Part shown: positions 1-6,671 of the stretch, piece by piece | Numbering within the stretch: the stretch's first letter is position 1 | Layout: every line of letters begins with the position of its first letter | Source: a virus | Direction: 5' to 3' (one strand) | Virus record (IMG/VR): IMGVR_UViG_3300002231_000119 | Location: 1-25,991 of that record | DNA length: 25,991 bases | Notes under the pieces: generated by a model | What the model was told of the DNA's origin: nothing | Database searches by the model: none | Seen by the model: only the letters and a program-made list of their open reading frames with translations | Position numbers and translations under genes: made by a program

Positions 1-86
1 GTATTATTAATAATAGTTATTTTATACAATAATACGATACTACTCATTTATAAATGAAATGCACATATAATAATATATAGAATATA

Positions 87-149
87 ATAGAATAATAATA
101 CAATACAATAGAATAATAATACAATACAATAGAATACCAATACAACAGA
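87..149. repeat. 21-bp tandem repeat, two exact copies plus a decayed third
   Basis: The unit ATAGAATAATAATACAATAC+A occupies 87-107 and is repeated exactly at 108-128. A third, diverged copy follows at 129-149 and begins ATAGAATACCAATACAAC. The repeat lies in a gene-free, extremely AT-rich stretch and is not codon-like. It may be part of an origin or packaging region. Confidence 0.75.
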
Positions 150-192
150 ACAATAATAATAATAATATATATATATAACATTAATATATAAT

Positions 193-247
193 ATATTAAT
201 ATACAATAGATATTAATATATAATATTAATATATATTATATTAATAT
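193..247. repeat. Four copies of the 10-bp palindrome ATATTAATAT
   Basis: The self-complementary decamer ATATTAATAT occurs at 193-202, 210-219, 223-232 and 238-247, with start-to-start spacings of 17, 13 and 15 bases. Each copy could bind a dimeric protein or help DNA melt. In such AT-rich DNA some palindromes arise by chance, but four identical ones in 55 bases is notable. Confidence 0.6.
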
Positions 248-290
248 CAATACAATAAATACTATTATCCATACAATAAGAATATAATAT

Positions 291-370
291 AATACAACAT
301 AATACAATAAAATACAACATAATACAATAAAATACAACATAATACAATAAAATACAATATAATACAATAA
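291..370. repeat. 20-bp tandem repeat array, four units
   Basis: The unit AATACAACATAATACAATAA is exact at 291-310, 311-330 and 331-350, with one substitution (C to T) at 351-370. Each unit is itself two diverged 10-base halves. The top strand of the array has no G. It ends about 100 bases before the first promoter and 600 bases before the terminase, so iterons of an origin or a terminase recognition site are the leading ideas. Confidence 0.85.
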
Positions 371-470
371 GAATACAAGTTCATGAAAAGAAAAGAAAAG
401 AAAAAAGGAAGAATAAGGTAGGAGGTACTGTATATAAAATATTTGTGTTTGTATTTGGTATTCCGAAAAG

Positions 471-478
471 TTTATATA
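471..478 (+). promoter_or_regulatory. Archaeal-type TATA box TTTATATA
   Basis: TTTATATA matches the archaeal TATA-box consensus and is preceded by the purine-rich CGAAAAG, which fits a TFB-recognition element. Transcription would start about 25 bases downstream, near 500, which is almost at the ATG at 504. The first mRNA would then be leaderless or nearly so. This assignment assumes an archaeal host. Confidence 0.55.
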
Positions 479-503
479 TTAGTATTGCTTATTGTATACT
501 GTT

Positions 504-818
504 ATGGGTATTATTAAGAAGAGTAGTTCGGGTCGTGCTTTACAGTTTATTACTGATGAGGGTGTTGTTTATCAGTTGGCTGCTAGTTTGTTTTCTCGTG
601 TTGTTGATGGTCGTATTAATGGTGATTTTGTTGTTCTTACTAGGATGCCTATTCCTGTTCCTTCTGACCGTTTTCCTCGTAGTCCTTTGTATGGTGATAA
701 TGGTTTGGATAGTGCTGTTAGTAATGGTGGTTCTGATGCTTTTGATAGGGGTTTTCTTAGTGAGCGTAAGGAGCAGCGTGTTAATAAGAGGGCTAGTGAG
801 TTTAAGGTTAAATGGTGA
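504..818 (+). CDS. Small protein of unknown function upstream of terminase
   Basis: This 104-residue protein has normal composition and no recognised family. It starts MGIIKKSSSGRALQF; residues 1-50 look like a small beta-rich fold, followed by a Pro/Ser/Asp linker and a basic Arg/Lys-rich C-terminus. The ATG at 504 is preferred over an in-frame TTG at 492 because it lies one promoter-to-start distance from the TATA box at 471. The coding strand is very rich in G and T, like the start of the terminase gene. Its place just before the terminase is where a small terminase subunit often sits, but no helix-turn-helix is visible, so that role is only a guess. Confidence 0.65.
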   Translation: MGIIKKSSSGRALQFITDEGVVYQLAASLFSRVVDGRINGDFVVLTRMPIPVPSDRFPRSPLYGDNGLDSAVSNGGSDAFDRGFLSERKEQRVNKRASEFKVKW

Positions 819-824
819 TTTATT

Positions 825-962
825 ATGAATGATGATTATAATGTTATGTTGAAAGAGTTTAATGATGTGTTGAGTAGTCTTGATGGTTCTTATGATGATT
901 ATACTTTGAATGTTGTTATTACTTTGAAGGGTCGTTTTATTGACTTGTATGGGGATTGTTAA
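825..962 (+). CDS. 45-residue acidic protein between first gene and terminase
   Basis: A 45-codon frame starts MNDDYNVMLKEFNDVLSS and ends LYGDC. It fills the gap between the previous stop (816-818) and the terminase start (968), reads on the same strand and uses the same GTT/GAT/TTG-rich codons as its neighbours. The predicted peptide is acidic and probably mainly helical. No family is recognised. Tight packing and codon style support it being real; no clear ribosome site is visible, which is common in this window. Confidence 0.5.
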   Translation: MNDDYNVMLKEFNDVLSSLDGSYDDYTLNVVITLKGRFIDLYGDC

Positions 963-967
963 TAACA

Positions 968-2590
968 ATGGTTAGTCTTCCTTTTGTAGAGTTTAGTGTT
1001 GATGAGTTGTTGTTTCTTGATGATCTTCGTAAGCCTGTTGATAAGAATAAGGGTTTGGTGGAGGCTTGTAGTGATAGTGTTGTTGTTTTTGCTGAGTATA
1101 TGCTTGGTATGAAGCTTTATTACTGGGAGGTTTCTTTTCTTCATAAGTTACAGTTGGTATTGTCTGGTGAGAAGCTTGATGGTGTTACTAAGACTATGGT
1201 GTTGGCTCTTACTAGTCGTCAGATTGGTAAGAGTACTACTTTAGCCATATTTTCTTTATGGAGTAGTTTTTTTAATAAGCGTCCTGATAAGCGTTTTAAT
1301 AGTACTCAGGTTTTGATTGTTTCTCGTTCTTACGACCAGGCTAAGAAGTTGTTGCGGGAGATTAAGCGTACTTACCAGGATGGTGACCGTTACATGAGGG
1401 AGTCTTATGTTGATGCTGATGGTGTTCCTATCTTTGATTTTAAGGGTAAGGATGGTAAGCGTAGTGGTTTCTTCGCTAGTCGTCTTGCTAAGGATGATAG
1501 TAATAACGCTACTAGTATTAACTGGCGTTCTTATGATGAGAGTAAGGATGGGGAGTTTATATTGAATGGTAGTAATGCTAATTCTGGTATTCGTTGTTAT
1601 CCTCCTACTGATGTTGTTCTTGGGGAGACTTTTACTATTGGTATGGTTGATGAGGCTGGTCATAAGAAGATTGAGGATGACTGGTGGTTTGATAGTCTTA
1701 AGAAGACTGGTGATGCTAATCGTGCATTATGGATTTTTACTAGTACTCCTTGGCAACCTAGTGGATTCTTTTACGAGTATTGTGATGTTGAGAATAAGAA
1801 CGGTACTGATTATATCGTTAAGGTTGTTGCTACCATTGATACTTTAAAACAGGATATTGATGGTGGTAATGATAATGCTCGTTTACAATATGAGGGTGTG
1901 ATGGATGATATTAAGCGTGATGAAGCTATGGGTAAGATTGATAGTGTTCGTAGGGGTTATTACTGTGAGTTTGTTAGGGGGGAGACTAGTTACTTTAACC
2001 CTGAAATGGTTATTAATAGTTTTAAGAGTGACTTGTCAATGGTTGACCATTATGACGGTGCTTGTGACCTTGGTGTTGATTTTGGAGCACAGAAGATTAG
2101 TAAGACTACATTAACCATTAGTGCTCTTATTGATGATAAGGTTACTCGATTATGGGCTAAGGCTTATGACAGGGGTACTGACTTACACCTTATTGATGAC
2201 ATAGAGTATTTGATGAAACATTTTAACATCCAGCGTATTATTCCTGATGAGTGTCCTGCAGGTAGTTTTATGATTGAAGAGATGATACAGAAGGGTTGGA
2301 ATGTTACTCCAATGAGCTTTCGTACTTGGAAGGTTAAGAAATACGGTGCTTTCAGAAGATTATTAGATACTGGTAAGATAGAATCTTATGTTGATGATGA
2401 TTTACAACGAGAGATGTTTAGTATGGAGTATAGCCAGAGTACTACGCAGTCTTACATACAACATGCTACTGGTTATAGTGATGACCTTATTGATGGTTTT
2501 GTAATGAGTTCTTTTCACTTCTTACAGACAGAGTATGGTGGTAATTACTATGATATTGATGATTATGACGATGAGGGTTCAAGATGGTAA
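968..2590 (+). CDS. terL: Terminase large subunit (packaging ATPase-nuclease)
   Basis: This 540-residue protein pumps viral DNA into proheads through the portal and cuts the concatemer. The Walker A-like site is SRQIGKST (residues 83-90), Walker B is IGMVDEAG with D228/E229, and the coupling motif is TSTPW near 258-262. The C-terminal RNase H-like nuclease shows its acidic residues in LGVDFGAQ (D371), IIPDECP (D427) and the terminal SDDLIDG (D505/D506). Length is normal for the family. ATG 968 is chosen over the in-frame TTG at 956, which would overlap the previous gene. The 5' half is strikingly rich in G- and T-ending codons (AAG, TTG, GAG), while the 3' end shifts toward the AAA/GAA/TTA style of downstream genes. 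Confidence 0.96.
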   Translation: MVSLPFVEFSVDELLFLDDLRKPVDKNKGLVEACSDSVVVFAEYMLGMKLYYWEVSFLHKLQLVLSGEKLDGVTKTMVLALTSRQIGKSTTLAIFSLWSSFFNKRPDKRFNSTQVLIVSRSYDQAKKLLREIKRTYQDGDRYMRESYVDADGVPIFDFKGKDGKRSGFFASRLAKDDSNNATSINWRSYDESKDGEFILNGSNANSGIRCYPPTDVVLGETFTIGMVDEAGHKKIEDDWWFDSLKKTGDANRALWIFTSTPWQPSGFFYEYCDVENKNGTDYIVKVVATIDTLKQDIDGGNDNARLQYEGVMDDIKRDEAMGKIDSVRRGYYCEFVRGETSYFNPEMVINSFKSDLSMVDHYDGACDLGVDFGAQKISKTTLTISALIDDKVTRLWAKAYDRGTDLHLIDDIEYLMKHFNIQRIIPDECPAGSFMIEEMIQKGWNVTPMSFRTWKVKKYGAFRRLLDTGKIESYVDDDLQREMFSMEYSQSTTQSYIQHATGYSDDLIDGFVMSSFHFLQTEYGGNYYDIDDYDDEGSRW

Positions 2591-2742
2591 ATTACATGAG
2601 TCGTAGAAAGTTCTTTGTGCCAAAAGACGAGGTTTATAGGGATTATCGTGATGGTCATGAGAAATACCCTTCTAATTATATGTTTGATTGTGACTTTGAA
2701 GAAGAACTTGATGATATGAATACTTACGAGGATGAAGAATGA
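2584..2742 (+). CDS. 52-residue acidic protein of unknown function
   Basis: The frame starts MVNYMSRRKFFVPKDEVYRD and ends in an acidic run, DMNTYEDEE. Its ATG overlaps the last codons of the terminase and its TGA overlaps the ATG of the next gene (ATGA at 2739-2742), the arrangement expected for translationally coupled genes. A second in-frame ATG is at 2596. No domain is recognised. The basic start and acidic end resemble small adaptor proteins, but nothing defines a function. Confidence 0.6.
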   Translation: MVNYMSRRKFFVPKDEVYRDYRDGHEKYPSNYMFDCDFEEELDDMNTYEDEE

Positions 2743-2957
2743 TTAAAATAGCATTATTACCTAATAATCGTACTTTGTCACAAAATGATTATTTAATAGA
2801 GGAAGAAGCTGAAATATACGATGACTTATTACAGGATGTAATTGATAATCCTAGATGGTACCTTGATAATGTTGATTATCTCAGTGCTTTTTATGTTCGT
2901 TGGAAGAATTATCGTTATTCAAGCCCTGTAATACCTTATAAGTATGTTAAAAAGTAA
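2739..2957 (+). CDS. 72-residue protein of unknown function
   Basis: The protein begins MIKIALLPNNRTLSQNDYLI and contains an acidic helix (EEEAEIYDDLLQDVIDN), then an aromatic Tyr/Trp-rich segment and a basic end (YKYVKK). Its start overlaps the preceding stop by ATGA. It is the last gene of the terminase transcription unit: a new promoter-like element begins four bases after its stop. No family is recognised. Confidence 0.65.
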   Translation: MIKIALLPNNRTLSQNDYLIEEEAEIYDDLLQDVIDNPRWYLDNVDYLSAFYVRWKNYRYSSPVIPYKYVKK

Positions 2958-2961
2958 TATA

Positions 2962-2992
2962 TTTATAAAGGTTCAACAATATTATTATAGGT
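2962..2992 (+). promoter_or_regulatory. Promoter-like element (TTTATAAA + GGTTCAACAATAT) ahead of head genes
   Basis: TTTATAAA at 2962-2969 is an archaeal-type TATA box just after the previous stop codon. The following GGTTCAACAATATTATTATA recurs almost unchanged at 8541-8560 and in part at 14786. A start site about 25 bases downstream (near 2990) would put the foldable region 2984-3084 in the 5' leader of the portal mRNA. Confidence 0.5.
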
Positions 2993-3084
2993 GTGTACTC
3001 GAGAGTCCTATAATGGTGCTAATTCTAAAATTTAAATCCCTTGATGGGAGCTGCCAGTCTAACTGGAGCAAAAATTGTAATTAG
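2984..3084 (+). ncRNA. Putative structured RNA leader between terminase and portal units
   Basis: This non-coding stretch contains nested complementary segments. ATTATAGG 2984-2991 pairs with CCTATAAT 3007-3014, with ACTC/GAGT inside. CTAATT 3019-3024 pairs with AATTAG 3079-3084 and encloses two hairpins: TCCC/GGGA (3037-3040 with 3046-3049), and GCT-G-CCAGT (3050-3058) with ACTGG-AGC (3062-3069). The last helix is GC-richer than the surroundings. The closing stem ends at the Shine-Dalgarno GAGGT (3084-3088), so folding could control translation of the head genes. It fits no tRNA pattern (no T-arm, no CCA) and I recognise no known riboswitch. Confidence 0.5.
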
Positions 3085-3092
3085 AGGTATCA

Positions 3093-3206
3093 ATGTTTAA
3101 AATGACAAAAAGAAGAAATAATCAAGTAGGGAAAAAAGTAAACAAGTATTATTGGGATTCCTTACAGGACAGGATTCTTTCTCTAAGTCTTTTGACCCTA
3201 AAATAG
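3093..3206 (+). other. 37-codon frame with the only good ribosome site before portal
   Basis: ATG 3093 lies four bases after GAGGT (3084-3088), the best ribosome site in the region. It opens a basic peptide beginning MFKMTKRRNNQVGKKVNKYY, which stops at TAG 3204-3206 after overlapping the portal frame by 55 bases. The portal frame is offset by -1 and is closed upstream by TAA at 3119-3121. Either this is a leader peptide coupling translation to an internal UUG start, or it is the true portal N-terminus joined by a -1 shift or a sequence indel; a run of six A (3132-3137) is a possible slip point. Confidence 0.45.
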
Positions 3207-4408
3207 CTAAACAGGTAATTCGTAATGATCCTTTGGTTAGTGCGTCCTTAGAAACAGAAAGTAACAAACTCCTTGAGGGTGGTTGGGGAATAAAACGTAA
3301 AGGACTTGATAATAAACAACTTATTAAAAGATTTAAGAAACAATATAAGTTCGATAATCTTTTACAAACTCTTTCTATGAATCTTCGTTGGCAAGATGGT
3401 CTTATTGAAATAGGACATACTAAAGGTAGTGTTACTGACCTTAATGTACTAGATACTAGTGTTATTAAAGTTGATGCTTATTCTAACGGTGATGTAAAAT
3501 ATTATTATCAAGAGAGTGCAGAGAAGAACATTCACGGTAATACTGTTATCAAATGGTTACCAAAGAACATTGTTCATATAGTATTCAAGGACTCTATTCT
3601 TAATTTCTGGGGAGAGAGTGACTTACAAGTTATTTATGAAACAGTATTAATAAAGGATTTTATTAGACAATTCTTAATATGGCTTTTCAAGACTAACCAG
3701 TTTCGTAATCATATTAATTTTAAAACTCTAGCTAGTGAAGACCAAGTAAAAAGGTTTGTCTCCTTCTATAAGGAAGGGGAGAAGAGTTATGGAAAACCAG
3801 TTATTACTGATGGTGAAGTATCAATAGCTGCTATGAGAGAGCTTACTGACCTTAATACTCTTATTGATGTTCTTGACTGGTGTGATAATCAACTCCGTAT
3901 GGCTTTACAACAAACTAGCGTATCACTTGGTACTAGTGGTTCTAGTAGAAGTGAGGGGGATGTTCTTAGTGAGACACAACGAACAAGTATTAAATCTTTA
4001 CAAAGAAAGATAGCTAATGCTATTAATTATGATTTGTTTGATAAGATGGGATTATCAGAAGATACAGAGTTTTACTGGAAGCCAATAGACCGTATGACTG
4101 AAAAGAGTGTATTTGAAGTTGTTGAAATCATGAAACGTAGTATGATGACTGATGAGATTATTGCTGAGTTCATGGCTAATCAAGGATTAATATTCAAAGA
4201 GAAAAAATTATTTAATGAACCGGAAGAAAGTAATGTTAAAGTAACTCCTGAGCAACGTAGTAAGAAAGACGCTAGTGCTAGTAGAGAAACTAAGGGAGCT
4301 GGTGAAAGTAACAAAAATATTGGTACTGGAGAACAAGGTTCCACCAGAGAAGACCAGTTAGTAAAAAGAGATGCTGATTTCACAAAGTATCCTTACGTGA
4401 TGAATTAA
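3152..4408 (+). CDS. Portal protein
   Basis: This is the dodecameric ring at the head vertex through which DNA enters and to which the tail connects. Family features include an N-terminal RNDPLVSASLETESNKLLEG helix, a central LNFWGESDLQVIYE segment, SVSLGTSGSSRSEGD followed by a long helix, and a C-terminal ERK/Gly/Ser-rich hydrophilic tail (about residues 355-400) without fixed structure. Position between terminase and protease also fits. As an open frame it can only start at TTG 3152 (418 residues), with no ribosome site close upstream; portals usually have some more N-terminal residues, and the well-served ATG at 3093 lies in a different frame. The start is therefore uncertain although the identity is not. 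Confidence 0.88.
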   Translation: MGFLTGQDSFSKSFDPKIAKQVIRNDPLVSASLETESNKLLEGGWGIKRKGLDNKQLIKRFKKQYKFDNLLQTLSMNLRWQDGLIEIGHTKGSVTDLNVLDTSVIKVDAYSNGDVKYYYQESAEKNIHGNTVIKWLPKNIVHIVFKDSILNFWGESDLQVIYETVLIKDFIRQFLIWLFKTNQFRNHINFKTLASEDQVKRFVSFYKEGEKSYGKPVITDGEVSIAAMRELTDLNTLIDVLDWCDNQLRMALQQTSVSLGTSGSSRSEGDVLSETQRTSIKSLQRKIANAINYDLFDKMGLSEDTEFYWKPIDRMTEKSVFEVVEIMKRSMMTDEIIAEFMANQGLIFKEKKLFNEPEESNVKVTPEQRSKKDASASRETKGAGESNKNIGTGEQGSTREDQLVKRDADFTKYPYVMN

Positions 4409-4409
4409 A

Positions 4410-5054
4410 ATGAGTTTACCAGATTATGTTAAAAACAAGCCTTTAAAAGTCCAAGAGAAATGGAAGTCTATAAAGAAAGATTATTCTAAAGATAGTGTTG
4501 CTGTTGGTCTTGGTGTTGCTAACAAATGGTTAGCTAGTTATACTCCTGAAGTTACTCAAGAAAGTCTTGTATTTACTGCTGATAAGGAGCAAATAACAAT
4601 GCGTAGTATTGGTAATGTTAATTATGTTGACTTTATGTTAGCTGATACCAGGTATGACTCTTACGGTACTAAGTACACTGAGAGTTTTTTACAAAAGATA
4701 GTTACCTTATTTAATTCTGGAAAAGTATCTTTATCAGGAGATTTTAACCATGACACATTAAAAAAATTACAAGATAATGGTTATTCAAAGGGTTTTATAA
4801 AGAGTAAGCTTGGTAAGTTAAAACAAGGTATTGCTAAGGCTATAAAAGCTATTTATGAGAATGGAAAATTATATTTACGAACAGTTGTTGACCCTGAATA
4901 TAAAGAACGTGTTATGAACTCTAAAGGAGTTAGTATAGAAGGTTCTTTTGTTAAAGAAGGAGATACTTTTATTGATGGAACTATATTAGGATTTAGTTTT
5001 ATTGATAGTAATGATAAAGAACTTGGTAATCCTAGAGCTAAAATTTTGAAATGA
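4410..5054 (+). CDS. Prohead protease, HK97/S78-like, with ChaB-like N-terminus
   Basis: A 214-residue protein that probably matures the prohead by trimming scaffold and capsid. Residues 50-214 have the features of herpes/HK97-type assembly proteases: the histidine in GDFNHD (H114) and the serine in KGVSIEGSF (S175), followed by a beta-strand core (GTILGFSFID). Residues 1-45 (start LPDYVKNKPLKVQEKWKSI, then VANKWLASY) resemble a small ChaB-type helical domain, an addition seen in some viral proteases. It starts two bases after the portal stop and overlaps the glycosyltransferase by ATGA. Order portal-protease-scaffold-capsid is the standard one. Confidence 0.8.
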   Translation: MSLPDYVKNKPLKVQEKWKSIKKDYSKDSVAVGLGVANKWLASYTPEVTQESLVFTADKEQITMRSIGNVNYVDFMLADTRYDSYGTKYTESFLQKIVTLFNSGKVSLSGDFNHDTLKKLQDNGYSKGFIKSKLGKLKQGIAKAIKAIYENGKLYLRTVVDPEYKERVMNSKGVSIEGSFVKEGDTFIDGTILGFSFIDSNDKELGNPRAKILK

Positions 5055-5764
5055 AATACCCTAAAGTATTAATCTTTACTCCTACTTATGATGGTAAAGA
5101 GTATTGTAGAAAAGAGTTTATAGAAAATATTAATAAGATAAATTATCCTAATAAGGAGTTTATTATGATTGATAATTCTGTGACAGACGATTATTATAAG
5201 TTATTATTAAAAGAAGGAATTAATGTTCATCGTGTTCCAAGAGGTGCTAATTCTAGAGAAGCGTTGGCTGCTGCTCAAAACTATGCACGGAGATATGCTA
5301 TTAATAATAACTTTGATTATGTACTTAGTGTTGAAAGTGATTTATTTCCTAAAAAGGATATAGTACAAAAGCTTATGAGTCATTGGAAACCTGTTATTGG
5401 TGCTTTATATTATATTGGAGGGTTTACAACACCAAATGGTAAAGAGTTACCAAAAACTCCTTGTGTGTTTATAACAAAGAATGATGGTACTGGTGGAACG
5501 AGAATCATTACTGAAGAAGAGCACAAACACCTACAAGAGGTTGGTGGATTACATCAAGTCCATGGCATGGGAATTGGTTGTACTTTATTTGATATTAACA
5601 TCATTAAGAATTATTCTTTTTGGTGTGACAGTCGCTTTACTAATAAGCATAGTGACGTTTATTACTACATGAAATTATGGAATGATAAAATTCCTGTATA
5701 TGTAAATTATGATGTTACCGTTGAACATAAGCCTAGTGCTTGGAGTTTAGTTGGTGATAGATAA
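5051..5764 (+). CDS. GT-A fold glycosyltransferase (family 2-like)
   Basis: A 237-residue soluble protein with a nucleotide-sugar fold: the N-terminal strand KVLIFTPTYDG (residues 5-15), FIMIDNS (37-43), and a DxD-like metal/nucleotide motif in VLSVESDLFP (E95-S96-D97). A later HGMGIGCTLFDINII segment resembles the acceptor-side region of family 2 enzymes. There is no membrane segment. It is embedded in the head operon, starting within the protease stop codon and followed 19 bases later by the next gene. Possible targets are capsid or tail proteins, or host surface glycans; the sequence does not say which. A glycosyltransferase between protease and capsid genes is unusual. Confidence 0.82.
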   Translation: MKYPKVLIFTPTYDGKEYCRKEFIENINKINYPNKEFIMIDNSVTDDYYKLLLKEGINVHRVPRGANSREALAAAQNYARRYAINNNFDYVLSVESDLFPKKDIVQKLMSHWKPVIGALYYIGGFTTPNGKELPKTPCVFITKNDGTGGTRIITEEEHKHLQEVGGLHQVHGMGIGCTLFDINIIKNYSFWCDSRFTNKHSDVYYYMKLWNDKIPVYVNYDVTVEHKPSAWSLVGDR

Positions 5765-5783
5765 GAAATGAGTTGATTTTGAA

Positions 5784-6182
5784 ATGGAACAAAAAACAAA
5801 AGTTGAAATGAGTAAGGAAGAACAAGAATTATTTAATGAACAATATAAAGCTGATTTAGATAATGCTCAAGTAGAAGCTGAACGTACTATAACTAATATT
5901 AAAGAACACGAGTTCGTTCTTGATATGATGAAGAAACAATTAAGTGCTTTTAAAGGTGCAAAAGATATTATCGTTAATGGTTGTGAACCTTTAGAACCAA
6001 TGTTCAAGTATGAGAAAGAACCAGAATATATTGATTACTTAAAAGTTGCTAAAAAACTAGAGGTTGAACAATTTATCTTTAAGTTAGAACAACAAAGTAT
6101 TCCTAGTATGGAAAAAACTATCGAAGCAAAATATGAATCTTTAGCTTCATTAACAGAAAAACTTGGTGGTTCAAATGAGTAA
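5784..6182 (+). CDS. Coiled-coil protein of head module, unknown function
   Basis: A 132-residue, almost wholly helical, charged protein (Glu/Lys rich) beginning MEQKTKVEMSKEEQELFNEQ, with heptad-like hydrophobic spacing at residues 25-60 and 90-128. No enzyme motif. It overlaps the following scaffold candidate by eight bases (ATG 6175 before TAA 6180-6182), indicating coupled translation. It could be a scaffold partner or a minor head protein. An alternative start at the second Met (residue 9) is possible. Confidence 0.6.
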   Translation: MEQKTKVEMSKEEQELFNEQYKADLDNAQVEAERTITNIKEHEFVLDMMKKQLSAFKGAKDIIVNGCEPLEPMFKYEKEPEYIDYLKVAKKLEVEQFIFKLEQQSIPSMEKTIEAKYESLASLTEKLGGSNE

Positions 6183-6639
6183 ATCAGGAACTAAACCATC
6201 TAATAAAGATAATAAAGAACTTGATGCTATGGAAGCTGATGTTAAGAAAGCTCTTGGTAAAGAGAACGATGAATTAATATCAAAGACTATAGCTGAAACA
6301 AAGGAAAGACTTGCAAGAGAAAAAGAACTTAGTGATATGAAGGCTAAACTTGATGAGCTTGAAACTGCAAAGAAAGAAGAAGCTGAAAAATACGCTAAAG
6401 ACTTAGAATCTCTTAAAAATTCTTTCAAGGACGAAACTAATAAGTTAGTTCAAGAATTCAAAGACGCTAGACAAAGTGTCGTTAATAATGATAACCCTTT
6501 TAACAACAGTTCAAAAGAAAACTCTACTAATGAACCCTCATTAATGGAAAAGTTCAAGACTGATGAGGCTTTCGCTAAGGAAGTTGATGAAGAGTCTAGA
6601 AAAAAGTTTTATGAAATGCTTGATGAAAGTCGTTACTAA
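6175..6639 (+). CDS. Putative scaffolding protein
   Basis: This 154-residue protein sits directly before the major capsid gene, the usual position of the scaffold in HK97-type viruses. It is helical and highly charged: residues 13-100 form a long Glu/Lys/Ala coiled coil (for example AREKELSDMKAKLDELETAK), followed by an Asn/Ser-rich linker (NPFNNSSKENSTNEPS) and a short C-terminal helix (EESRKKFYEMLDESRY), the sort of segment that contacts capsid protein. ATG 6175 is preferred over TTG 6163. The role is inferred from position and composition, not from a recognised family. Confidence 0.55.
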   Translation: MSKSGTKPSNKDNKELDAMEADVKKALGKENDELISKTIAETKERLAREKELSDMKAKLDELETAKKEEAEKYAKDLESLKNSFKDETNKLVQEFKDARQSVVNNDNPFNNSSKENSTNEPSLMEKFKTDEAFAKEVDEESRKKFYEMLDESRY

Positions 6640-6656
6640 AAACTATAAAAAAGTTT

Positions 6657-6671
6657 GGAGAATAAAATAAA
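6657..6671 (+). promoter_or_regulatory. Ribosome binding leader of the capsid gene, GGAGAATAAAATAAA
   Basis: GGAG at 6657-6660 is followed by an A-rich spacer and ATG 6672. The same leader with one base change (GGAGAATAAAACAAA) stands at 9840-9854 before the major tail protein, with the same 11-base spacer. These two proteins are needed in the highest copy number. Confidence 0.55.

Larger units (their letters stand above)
1..470. other. Gene-free AT-rich left region, candidate origin or packaging site
   Basis: No credible protein is encoded here on either strand. By hand count 1-380 has about 50 G+C bases in 380, with C outnumbering G more than two to one on the top strand. Three repeat families fill it. 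From 381 the sequence turns into an A/G-rich tract (AAAAG repeats), then a consensus Shine-Dalgarno (GGAGGT, 421-426) with no suitably spaced ATG after it. Beyond about 480 the top strand becomes rich in G and T. The abrupt change of strand bias next to repeats resembles an origin or a genome end. Confidence 0.45.

Noticed and set aside
87-370. CRISPR array from the left-end repeats
   Set aside because: Repeats are directly adjacent with no unique spacers, and their composition is almost pure A/T.
419-426. Consensus Shine-Dalgarno AGGAGGTA
   Set aside because: No ATG or GTG lies 4-12 bases downstream; the nearest GTG (445) is 18 bases away and opens a shadow frame. It may be a chance part of the A/G-rich tract.
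445-828. 127-codon frame from GTG 445 coding a very hydrophobic peptide
   Set aside because: It overlaps the better gene at 504 in another frame; its Leu/Val-only composition is what GTT/TTG-rich coding DNA gives when read out of frame, and it contains the TATA box.
540-968. Leftward 142-codon frame
   Set aside because: Composition is dominated by Ile, Asn and Thr, the mirror image of the G/T-rich coding strand, and it is covered by supported rightward genes.
2984-3084. tRNA gene in the structured intergenic region
   Set aside because: There is no T-arm GTTCRA, no seven-base acceptor stem and no anticodon arm with correct spacing.
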